DNA from: an uncultured Collinsella sp.
GTDB lineage: Bacteria > Actinomycetota > Coriobacteriia > Coriobacteriales > Coriobacteriaceae
NCBI GenBank assembly: GCA_937926755.1
Contig: CALBBA010000223.1
Coordinates: 1-18,560 of the forward strand
Reading direction: 5' to 3'
DNA: 18,560 bases
The position numbers were made by a program, and so were the translations under genes. The notes under the pieces were generated by a model. It was not told where the DNA came from. It worked only from the letters and a program-made list of their open reading frames with translations, and did no database searches. Below are positions 9,115 through 16,643 of this stretch, in pieces; the first letter of the stretch is position 1, and every line of letters begins with the position of its first letter.

Positions 9115-9262
9115 AGTTAACGCAGTGCAGGTTGAGCATATGCGAGCGAGCGGGCTCCGGGTGCGGTAAGGTGACGTGAAACAAGCGGGCGCTGACCTTT
9201 TGGTCGCGCCCGTGAAGTTGAACGTCAGATTGCCGTGCCCGGGGCCCGCGCAGCGCCGAGCA
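9115..9262. other. Non-coding stretch with one strong hairpin
   Basis: No gene with a plausible start is seen here. A stem of 11 bp with one bulged T (9186-9197 with 9202-9212) closes a TTTT loop. It lacks a T-run and may be part of the 3' region of the minus-strand sulfur transferase transcript. Confidence 0.4.
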
Positions 9263-9289
9263 GTTACGCCGTTTGTAAAACGGCGTAAC
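9263..9289 (-). terminator. Hairpin directly after the LarE-type gene
   Basis: Perfect 12-bp arms (9263-9274 and 9278-9289) enclose a GTA loop and start at the base next to the minus-strand stop codon. There is no T-run on either strand, so it may protect the 3' end or terminate inefficiently. Confidence 0.5.
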
Positions 9290-10168
9290 CTAAAGGTTCA
9301 TGTTGCCGTGAATGTAGGGGGTGACCTCGGGGGAGATATGGTCGCAGCCCAGCTCGCGCAGCGCGGACTCGATAACGGCGGGCAGCGGGGTCTTGCCCTT
9401 GTCGTCGACGGCGGCACCGCCGAGGGTGGCAATCTTGGCGACATCTGCGGGTGCGGCCTCGATATGCATGCAGCCGCCGACCAGGCGCGCGCGTACCTGT
9501 GCCAGATCAAGATCGTGCAGGTAATCCTCGCAGGCGCGAATCAGGGAGACCTTCTCGCGCGTAAGCTCCTCGCCCGTGGGGACGCGCGTGGCAAGACATG
9601 CTCCCGCCGGCAGGTTCCAAACGGGATAACCCCATGCGCGCAGCAGCTCGCGCTCTTCGTCCTTGGTGAAGCCGACCTCCATAAGGGGTGAGCGCACGCC
9701 GAGCTCTTCTGCCGCACGCATGCCGGGGCGGTAGTCACCGCGATCGCTTGCATTGCTGCCATCGATGACGGTGGGAAAGCCGAGCGACTTGGCGTGGTTG
9801 ACGATGGCGGTAAAGCCGGCGTGCTTGCAGTGGTAGCAGCGATTGGCGTCGTTGCAGGCTACTTGGGGGAGCTGCAACTGATCGACCGAAAGATTGAGCA
9901 CAGGGAGCTTAAAATGTGGCTCCTCATTGGTTTGCCCGTCAACGGATCGCTCAAACGAAGCCTGTTCAGGCGTGCCGATGAGCGGCGTGGTGAGGTGGAC
10001 GAGAAGCGTGCTGGCAGGCATGATGCGGGCGCAGACCGCGGCCAAAAAGCTGCTGTCGACGCCGCCGGAAAAGCCGATGGCAACGCGTCCGTATGCCAAA
10101 AGCAGCTGCTCGAGCTCTGCGAGTTTGTCCTGAAGCTCCTTTGCAGGTGCGGTGGTGTCTGAAAACAT
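9290..10168 (-). CDS. larE: LarE-family ATP-dependent sulfur transferase
   Basis: LarE adenylates and thiolates a pyridinium carboxylate during synthesis of the nickel-pincer cofactor of lactate racemase-type enzymes. This 292-residue protein has the PP-loop SGGVDSS (34-40), the VIDGSNASDRGDYRPGM stretch and a CLATRVPTGE segment. Cys111 and Cys114 lie in NRCYHCKH and Cys191 in CLATR. A single cysteine at the CLATR position acts as sacrificial sulfur donor in the Lactobacillus enzyme. Forms with three conserved cysteines are proposed to use an iron-sulfur cluster instead, which this protein would fit. No larA, larB or larC is nearby, so the partner enzymes must lie elsewhere or the substrate differs. 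AAGGA lies 7 nt before the ATG. Confidence 0.82.
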   Translation of the reverse strand: MFSDTTAPAKELQDKLAELEQLLLAYGRVAIGFSGGVDSSFLAAVCARIMPASTLLVHLTTPLIGTPEQASFERSVDGQTNEEPHFKLPVLNLSVDQLQLPQVACNDANRCYHCKHAGFTAIVNHAKSLGFPTVIDGSNASDRGDYRPGMRAAEELGVRSPLMEVGFTKDEERELLRAWGYPVWNLPAGACLATRVPTGEELTREKVSLIRACEDYLHDLDLAQVRARLVGGCMHIEAAPADVAKIATLGGAAVDDKGKTPLPAVIESALRELGCDHISPEVTPYIHGNMNL

Positions 10169-10202
10169 GAATCGATCCTTACCAATATGTACTCGGTCAA
10201 AA

Positions 10203-10230
10203 ACTATAATCCTACCGGGCTGCTTGTCAT
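10203..10230 (-). promoter_or_regulatory. Candidate promoter of the LarE-type gene
   Basis: On the minus strand, ATGACA (10225-10230) is 16 bp from TATAGT (10203-10208). Transcription would start about 30 bp before the ATG at 10168. Confidence 0.45.
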
Positions 10231-10284
10231 AATACTTCTACCTATGTAACGAAAGTGCAATATGGCATATACGTTATATACAAG

Positions 10285-10312
10285 TTGCCAAATGCGGTAG
10301 AGTTGCGGTAAT
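10285..10312 (+). promoter_or_regulatory. Candidate promoter of the HAD phosphatase gene
   Basis: TTGCCA (10285-10290) and GGTAAT (10307-10312) are 16 bp apart. The leader to the ATG at 10342 would be about 22 nt. The -10 match is weak. Confidence 0.35.
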
Positions 10313-10341
10313 GCGATAGCGAGAGCCGATGGGGGACCGAT

Positions 10342-10992
10342 ATGATCAAGGCTGTTATTTTTGACATGGATGGAACGCTGGTCGATACCGAGCGTTTGGG
10401 CATTAAGGCGTGGAGGGCGGGCACTGCCGAGTTGGGGGTCGCGATTGATGAAGCGCTGATCCATCAGTTTATCGGCCGCACGCTACCCGATGTTATGGAC
10501 ATCCTCGACAAGCATTACGGCAGCCACGAAACCACCGAGGCAGTCTATGTCCGCCACAAGGAGATTCGCGACGAGATGGTCAAGACCGAACTGGAGCTTA
10601 AGGCCGGCGCCGCCGAGTGCATAGACGAGCTGCTGGCTGCGGGCTATCACGTGGGTCTAGCGACGTCGTCGCGCCTCGTTACGGCCGAACGCAACCTTAA
10701 GATGGTCGGCCTCTTTGACAAGTTTGAGACGGTGACCTGTGGCGAGGACGTCGTGCACGGCAAGCCCGACCCCGAGATGTATCTGCTCGCCTGCGAGCGC
10801 GCGGGCTTTGCCCCCGAGGAGTGCGCCGTGGTCGAGGATTCGCGCAACGGCTGCGTCTCGGGTATCACGGCCGGCTGCCATGTCTTTGCTGTGCCCGATA
10901 TCGTGCCGCTGCCGCAGGACGTGGTGGATGGCTGCGAGGTCGTGCTCGACACGTTGTTCGATCTGGCGGCGGCGGTCAAGGCCGTACGCTAG
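10342..10992 (+). CDS. HAD-superfamily phosphatase, beta-phosphoglucomutase-like
   Basis: Members of this family hydrolyse sugar phosphates and similar small substrates, or isomerise them through an aspartyl-phosphate. The 216-residue protein has all HAD motifs: DMDGT with nucleophile Asp8 and acid/base Asp10, the LATSS segment with the motif II residue around 108-109, Lys141 in HGKPDPEMY, and Glu165-Asp166 in VEDSRNG. The helical cap between residues ~15 and 85 is of the C1 type seen in beta-phosphoglucomutase and phosphoglycolate phosphatase. The exact substrate cannot be read from the sequence. GGGGGA precedes the ATG. The gene stands alone, divergent from the LarE-type gene and convergent with the LacI gene. 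Confidence 0.88.
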   Translation: MIKAVIFDMDGTLVDTERLGIKAWRAGTAELGVAIDEALIHQFIGRTLPDVMDILDKHYGSHETTEAVYVRHKEIRDEMVKTELELKAGAAECIDELLAAGYHVGLATSSRLVTAERNLKMVGLFDKFETVTCGEDVVHGKPDPEMYLLACERAGFAPEECAVVEDSRNGCVSGITAGCHVFAVPDIVPLPQDVVDGCEVVLDTLFDLAAAVKAVR

Positions 10993-11020
10993 GCAATTGC
11001 GGCGTTGAAGCGAGTAATTG

Positions 11021-11045
11021 GCCGTCTTTGCGTAAGCGGCGTTTT
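11021..11045 (+). terminator. Possible terminator of the HAD phosphatase gene
   Basis: GCCG and CTT (11021-11028, one bulged T) pair with AAG and CGGC (11034-11040), followed by GTTTT. The stem is short and the T-run minimal. It lies in the 71-bp gap between convergent genes. Confidence 0.4.
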
Positions 11046-11063
11046 GGCATACTGGCCGACGTG

Positions 11064-12176
11064 CTATAGATACGCGCCTAGGTTGATGGCCGTGGCGTCG
11101 GTCTGGGTGTTTGCCTGGGTGCTGGCGCGCTCCAGTAGGAACGGACGTACCAATTCTTGGCGGTTGATATCCTCGGCGGCGGTGGCTGCGGTGACGGTGC
11201 GTGCTGCAGAGCCGACGTGGATATGCTTGGTCTTTGTCGGGACCTTGTTCTCGATTTGCTCCATGAGCAGTTGGACACCCTTGCGGCCAATCTCGTAGCC
11301 CGGGGGCGCTACCGTAGTGAGCGGGACCGATCCGCTCCAAGCGAGTGGGTTGCCGTCGCATCCGGCCACGCGAACCTGCTCGGGGACGGAGATGCCTTTG
11401 TCGACCAATGCCGAGATAACGCCCGAGGCCAACACGTCGGTCAGACCGACGACAAAATCGGGGCGTTCGTTGGCAGGGCGCCCGGCAATCTGAGCGCCAA
11501 TGCTGTAGCCGTCGGCTGCGGTATTCCACTCTCCGGCGTCAATGACCTCAATTTTGATATCGGGATGCAGGGCGAGGGCCTTGTGAATGCCAAGGACGCG
11601 CAGGGTGAGCTGCATGAATGCCGCTCTGCCCACAACGGTGATATGGTGTGCGCCGCGGGCGATGGCGAGCTCGGCGATAATGCGCCCCTGTGCCTCGTTG
11701 TCGGCCGCTACGTAGTAGCCGGGCTCGGAGCAATGGATGTCCAGGTGGACAATCGGCACGGGCATCTTGGTCATAGCGGGGTGCCAGTCGGGGGATGCCA
11801 TGGGCTGAACCATGACGCCGGACATCTGGGTGCCCATAAAGTAGCGCAGGTAATGGTCCTGGAGAATATCGTCGTTATCGGCGTTGGCGATGAGCAGGTC
11901 GTAACCGTGCTTTCGGGCCTCGTTATGGGCACCGCTGGCAATTTGGAGCGAAAAGCCGTGATCGAGACGGGGGAGCACCAGGCCAAAGGACTTGGTGGCG
12001 CCGCCCGCGAGCTGACGAGCGCTTTGGTTGGGCAGGTAGCCCAGTCGATTGATGGTTTCATTTATGAGCTTGAGGGTCTCGGGGCGCAGCTTTTCGGGAT
12101 GGTTGAGTGCGTTGGAAACCGTGCCCAACGAAACCCCGGCTTCGCGCGCGACGTCGCTGATTTTTACCTTTGCCAT
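11064..12176 (-). CDS. LacI-family transcriptional regulator
   Basis: This 370-residue DNA-binding repressor has an N-terminal LacI helix-turn-helix (residues ~4-55) with ISDVAREAGVSLGTVSNALN and the hinge SARQLAGG. A periplasmic-binding-protein-like sugar domain follows, including KSFGLVLPRLDHGFSLQIASGA, SGVMVQPMAS, FVVGLTDVLASGVISALVDKG and VRVAGCDGNPLAWSG. The C-terminus runs slightly longer than usual, ending in a Thr/Ala-rich tail. The minus-strand frame stays open far upstream across glmS, but AAGGGG lies 5 nt before the ATG at 12176 and the HTH begins there. It faces away from glmS across 312 bp. The effector is unknown. Autoregulation or control of amino-sugar genes would fit the position. 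Confidence 0.92.
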   Translation of the reverse strand: MAKVKISDVAREAGVSLGTVSNALNHPEKLRPETLKLINETINRLGYLPNQSARQLAGGATKSFGLVLPRLDHGFSLQIASGAHNEARKHGYDLLIANADNDDILQDHYLRYFMGTQMSGVMVQPMASPDWHPAMTKMPVPIVHLDIHCSEPGYYVAADNEAQGRIIAELAIARGAHHITVVGRAAFMQLTLRVLGIHKALALHPDIKIEVIDAGEWNTAADGYSIGAQIAGRPANERPDFVVGLTDVLASGVISALVDKGISVPEQVRVAGCDGNPLAWSGSVPLTTVAPPGYEIGRKGVQLLMEQIENKVPTKTKHIHVGSAARTVTAATAAEDINRQELVRPFLLERASTQANTQTDATAINLGAYL

Positions 12177-12211
12177 AGCGGCCCCTTTGATGCGTTTCAA
12201 GTACAAGCCAG

Positions 12212-12217
12212 ATTGTA
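12212..12217 (-). promoter_or_regulatory. Candidate -10 box of the LacI gene
   Basis: TACAAT on the minus strand lies 35 bp before the ATG. The would-be -35 region falls inside repeat copy D (12226-12276), so the repeat may affect this promoter. No good -35 hexamer is seen. Confidence 0.35.
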
Positions 12218-12225
12218 GCATCCCA

Positions 12226-12276
12226 AACCTTCCAAAAAGGGACAGGTTTATTTTGGCAGGTTTTATCTGGGGAAAC
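12226..12276 (-). repeat. Intergenic hairpin repeat, copy D
   Basis: On the minus strand this starts GTTTCCCCAGATA and matches copy A with one change in the right arm (GGCAGG becomes GGAAGG). It lies upstream of the LacI gene rather than after a gene, and is the only copy on the minus strand. Confidence 0.85.
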
Positions 12277-12291
12277 GCCGTTGCCAGCGCG

Positions 12292-12326
12292 ACCACCACG
12301 AAGGGGACAGGCACCTTTGCGGTGGT
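12292..12326. repeat. Inverted repeat containing GGGGACAGGCACC
   Basis: ACCACC (12292-12297) and GGTGGT (12321-12326) flank a GGGGACAGGCACC core (12303-12315). The core is like that of the element at 710-772. In the minus-strand sense it lies 15 bp before copy D, so copies A and D each follow a GGGGACAGG element. Confidence 0.55.
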
Positions 12327-12354
12327 TTGGACCGGCTGGGCATGTGTGCATCGG

Positions 12355-12387
12355 GTGGTATCTAAGTTGAGATACCACTTCTGGTAT
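12355..12387. promoter_or_regulatory. Overlapping dyads with three TGGTAT half-sites before glmS
   Basis: GTGGTATCT (12355-12363) and AGATACCAC (12370-12378) form a perfect 9-bp dyad. ATACCA (12372-12377) also pairs with TGGTAT (12382-12387). The second dyad covers the expected -35 zone of the glmS promoter. TGGT...ACCA half-sites are typical of GntR/HutC regulators of amino-sugar genes (NagR/DasR type). That assignment is inference, and the neighbouring LacI protein is another candidate. Confidence 0.5.
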
Positions 12388-12408
12388 ATCAGCTTGCGCT
12401 TGCGTGAG

Positions 12409-12414
12409 TACAAT
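12409..12414 (+). promoter_or_regulatory. Candidate glmS -10 box
   Basis: TACAAT lies 75 bp before the glmS ATG. No good -35 hexamer is found where it should be, and that zone instead holds the TGGTAT dyad, which suggests a regulated promoter. Confidence 0.4.
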
Positions 12415-12488
12415 ACTCGAACGTTATACGTCTCAGCGCCCCCTGTGCGTGGACGTCTTGCAGTCACGCGAACGAAGGGATTTATCCT

Positions 12489-14336
<1,848 letters not shown>

Positions 14337-14359
14337 TTGGTTCCGCCGTTCTAACAACT

Positions 14360-14393
14360 AAGGCCCGGCTCCGTTGCAGCGGAGCCGGGCCTT
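14360..14393 (+). terminator. Strong hairpin terminator of glmS
   Basis: Perfect 14-bp arms, starting AAGGCCCGGCTCCG (14360-14373), pair with 14380-14393 over a TTGCAG loop. The tail TTGTTGCATTT is only partly T-rich. It may also serve the convergent gntR transcript. Confidence 0.8.
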
Positions 14394-14398
14394 GTTGC

Positions 14399-14449
14399 AT
14401 TTGCCCAGATAAAATCTGCCAAAATGAACCTGTCCCTTTTTGGCAGGTT
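14399..14449 (+). repeat. Intergenic hairpin repeat, copy E, overlapping the gntR stop codon
   Basis: The unit starts ATTTGCCCAGATA. The left arm AATCTGCCAAAA pairs with TTTTGGCAGGTT ending at 14449, with one G-U. The last two bases lie inside the minus-strand TAA (14448-14450) of the GntR gene, so the repeat supplies part of that gene's end. Confidence 0.85.
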
Positions 14450-15179
14450 AGCGGAGCTTGCTGGTCTCGAAGTACTCGGGGAACTGGTCCAGAACCTCGG
14501 TTTGGTTGCGGAACATCATGTGCAGGTGCTTGCTGACCAAAAAGCTCGCTTCGATGGGGTCGCGACCGGCGATAGCGCGGCGAATCTGCTTGTGCTCGTT
14601 CACGATGTCCTGATTGTCGAGAACCTGCGTGGCAGCGCGCAGCCAGCGGAAGCGCTCAAGGTCGGCATTGGTCTCTTCGAGCCACGACCACACGGTGCTG
14701 CGACATGCGATGCTAAAAATCATGTGATGCATGAGGTTGTCGCTCAAAAAGAAGCCGATGCGATCCTCTTCGGCCATGGCCTTTTCCTGCAGCACGATGG
14801 CGCGGTCGAGCTGCTCGATGCCAGCCGACGTGGCGCGCGCGCAGCACTCCACGATCACCTGCTTTTCCAGATGTTCGCGGATGTAACAGGCGCTCTCGGC
14901 AAGGGTGAGGTTGATGGGTGAGACGTAGGTGCCGCTCTGGGGCACGGTGCGCACCAGGCCTTCCTGCGCCAAGCGAACCAAAGCCTCGCGCACGGGCGTG
15001 CGACCCATGTCCAGGTCATCGCAAAGTTGCTTGACGCCCAGCTTTTCGCCCGGCTTGTAGTCCAGATAGACGATTTTGCGTCGAATGGTGTGGTAGGACT
15101 GGTCCTGTAGGCTCGTTTCCTGCTCGCCGACGTGCATCGATTCTTCCATAGCGCCTCGCAACTGTTCTATCAAACTCAT
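14448..15179 (-). CDS. GntR-family transcriptional regulator, FadR/FCD subfamily
   Basis: This 243-residue regulator has an N-terminal GntR winged helix (residues ~25-88) with the PGEKLGVKQLCDDLDMGRTP stretch, VREALVRLAQEGLV and the wing SGTYVSP. A C-terminal all-helical FCD ligand domain follows. The metal-binding pattern of that domain is present as Asp147, His151, His196 and His218, so a metal plus a small organic acid is the likely effector. ATG 15179 has no ribosome site. An ATG at 15149 follows GAGG and would give a 233-residue protein with all domains intact. The gene is divergent from the YeiH-family exporter across 163 bp, suggesting that it controls this neighbour or itself. Confidence 0.88.
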   Translation of the reverse strand: MSLIEQLRGAMEESMHVGEQETSLQDQSYHTIRRKIVYLDYKPGEKLGVKQLCDDLDMGRTPVREALVRLAQEGLVRTVPQSGTYVSPINLTLAESACYIREHLEKQVIVECCARATSAGIEQLDRAIVLQEKAMAEEDRIGFFLSDNLMHHMIFSIACRSTVWSWLEETNADLERFRWLRAATQVLDNQDIVNEHKQIRRAIAGRDPIEASFLVSKHLHMMFRNQTEVLDQFPEYFETSKLR

Positions 15180-15192
15180 ATGTCAGTTGTTA

Positions 15193-15198
15193 ATTATG
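15193..15198 (-). promoter_or_regulatory. Candidate -10 box of the GntR gene
   Basis: CATAAT on the minus strand lies 14 bp before ATG 15179. A start site near 15186 would leave almost no leader for that ATG, which supports the alternative start at 15149. A CCGCG/CGCGG dyad lies just upstream (15199-15219). Confidence 0.3.
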
Positions 15199-15342
15199 CC
15201 GCGAATCAGCTCTCCGCGGTGGGTAATTCGGCTGTCGCCCGAGAACTATTGCGGCATCTTAGTCTGTGTTTGCGCAAGGCTGCGCTCAATGTTGCCGTAT
15301 CATAAGCCGTCGCAAACGTGAAATAGAAAGAAGGAATCCCAT

Positions 15343-16377
15343 ATGCAACTGGCAAACATCGTACGCGAGCGCTGGAAAGGCGTTTTGTTCTGCCTGATCA
15401 TCGCCATTCCCGCGACGTTGCTCGGCAAACAAATTGAGGTGGTCGGCGGTCCGGTATTTGCCATCCTCTTTGGCATGGTCCTGGCGCTCGTCTTTCCCAA
15501 GAATCGTCGCGAACAGCTCACCGCCGGCGTTACCTATACGTCCAAAAAAGTCTTGCAGTACGCGGTTATCCTGCTTGGCTTTGGCATGAACCTCTCCCAG
15601 ATTCTGTCCAAGGGCGCCCAGTCGCTACCGATTATCGTGGCAACAATCTCGACCTCGCTTGTCATCGCCTTTGTGCTCTGCCGCGTTATGAACGTGCCGG
15701 GCAAGATCGCGACGCTTGTGGGTGTGGGTTCGTCGATTTGCGGCGGTTCTGCCATCGCCGCGACCGCACCCGTCATCGATGCCGACGATCGCGAGATTGC
15801 CCAGGCTATTTCGGTCATCTTCCTGTTTAACGTTATCGCGGCGCTCGTGTTTCCGACGCTCGGCAGCATGCTCGGGCTGACCAATGAGGGCTTTGGCCTG
15901 TTTGCCGGTACCGCCATCAACGACACCTCGTCGGTAACGGCTGCGGCGAGCGCCTGGGACAGCATGCATCCCGGCGCAAATGTGCTCGAGAGCGCCACGG
16001 TGGTCAAGCTCACCAGGACGCTGGCTATCATTCCCATCACGTTGGTCCTCGCATGCTGGCAGATGCATCTAGCACGCAAGGCCGGCGGCGACGCCAAAAG
16101 CACGTTCTCCCTTAAACGCGCGTTTCCCATGTTTGTGCTGTTCTTTGTGCTGGCGAGTGTGATCACCACGGTGCTTCAGCTTCCCGCGTCCTTTACGGCG
16201 CCCATCAAGGAGCTGTCGAAGTTCTTTATCGTGATGGCCATGGCGGCTATTGGTTTTAATACCGATATCGTCGAGCTGGTCAAAAAGGGCGGCAAGCCCA
16301 TCGCGCTGGGCTTTTGCTGCTGGATTGGCATTGCGTGCATGAGTTTGGGAATGCAACACGTACTGGGAATCTGGTAG
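15343..16377 (+). CDS. YeiH/YadS-family putative sulfate exporter
   Basis: This 344-residue polytopic membrane protein has about ten hydrophobic segments. Family hallmarks include YAVILLGFGMNLSQIL, GVGSSICGGSAIAATAPVI, the FAGTAINDTSSVTAAASAWD stretch, VVKLTRTLAIIPI and the late AAIGFNTDI helix. The family (UPF0324, Cons_hypoth698) is annotated as putative sulfate or sulfur-compound exporters, largely from context and without firm biochemistry. AAGGAA lies 7 nt before the ATG. TATCAT (15298-15303) is a possible -10 box. It is divergent from the GntR/FCD regulator, the likely controller. No clear terminator follows the stop. Confidence 0.88.
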   Translation: MQLANIVRERWKGVLFCLIIAIPATLLGKQIEVVGGPVFAILFGMVLALVFPKNRREQLTAGVTYTSKKVLQYAVILLGFGMNLSQILSKGAQSLPIIVATISTSLVIAFVLCRVMNVPGKIATLVGVGSSICGGSAIAATAPVIDADDREIAQAISVIFLFNVIAALVFPTLGSMLGLTNEGFGLFAGTAINDTSSVTAAASAWDSMHPGANVLESATVVKLTRTLAIIPITLVLACWQMHLARKAGGDAKSTFSLKRAFPMFVLFFVLASVITTVLQLPASFTAPIKELSKFFIVMAMAAIGFNTDIVELVKKGGKPIALGFCCWIGIACMSLGMQHVLGIW

Positions 16378-16429
16378 AGAAGTAGCTTGTTTGCGTGCTG
16401 CGTGCTGGTGAGCGCATTCTCACGGTGGA

Positions 16430-16518
16430 GCGATAGGAGCTCTTGCGGGTATGGCTTGTCCGCAGGTTTATAAGTCCCGAAGAGCTCTTATCGCCCCGCC
16501 AGGATGGCGATGCGGGGC
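16430..16518 (+). ncRNA. Structured region with competing hairpins upstream of the Fis-type regulator
   Basis: GCGATAGGAGCTCTT (16430-16444) pairs with AAGAGCTCTTATCGC (16480-16494), 15 bp with one G-U. It encloses an inner TGCGG/CCGCA hairpin (16444-16448 with 16460-16464). ATCGCC (16490-16495) can instead pair with GGCGAT (16506-16511), and GCCCCGC (16493-16499) with GCGGGGC (16512-16518). These pairings exclude one another, as in a switching leader. It matches no RNA class I recognise. It could equally be a DNA operator, as AAGAGCTCTT is itself a palindrome. Confidence 0.4.
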
Positions 16519-16555
16519 AACACCTATACTCGCAGGACGGCGCTTTCTGCCCTAT

Positions 16556-16607
16556 AGTGTTTGGTGAGCAATATCGTTCAATTTTGAAACACTCGGTCGT
16601 GCGACCG
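16556..16607. repeat. Two further inverted repeats in the leader of the Fis-type regulator
   Basis: AGTGTTT (16556-16562) and AAACACT (16587-16593) are perfect arms around 24 nt. Immediately after, CGGTCG-TG-CGACCG (16594-16607) is a 6-bp hairpin with a 2-nt centre. Together with 16430-16518 they fill most of the 266-bp gap. TATAGT (16553-16558) is a possible -10 box here. Confidence 0.5.
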
Positions 16608-16643
16608 TCGGCGGTTGCACGTCGCTGCGGACAGGGGCAAATC

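Noticed and set aside
12415..12488. glmS ribozyme/riboswitch
   Set aside because: Only about 75 nt separate the likely -10 box from the ATG, too short for the ribozyme, and I see none of its conserved core.
16430..16500. A tRNA gene suggested by the long stem and inner hairpin
   Set aside because: There is no T-loop consensus (GTTCRA-type), no anticodon arm of proper size and no CCA-adjacent acceptor layout.
16443..16643. TTG-initiated N-terminal extension of the Fis-type regulator
   Set aside because: It translates the hairpin-rich leader, lacks a ribosome site, and ATG 16644 has AGGGG 6 nt upstream.
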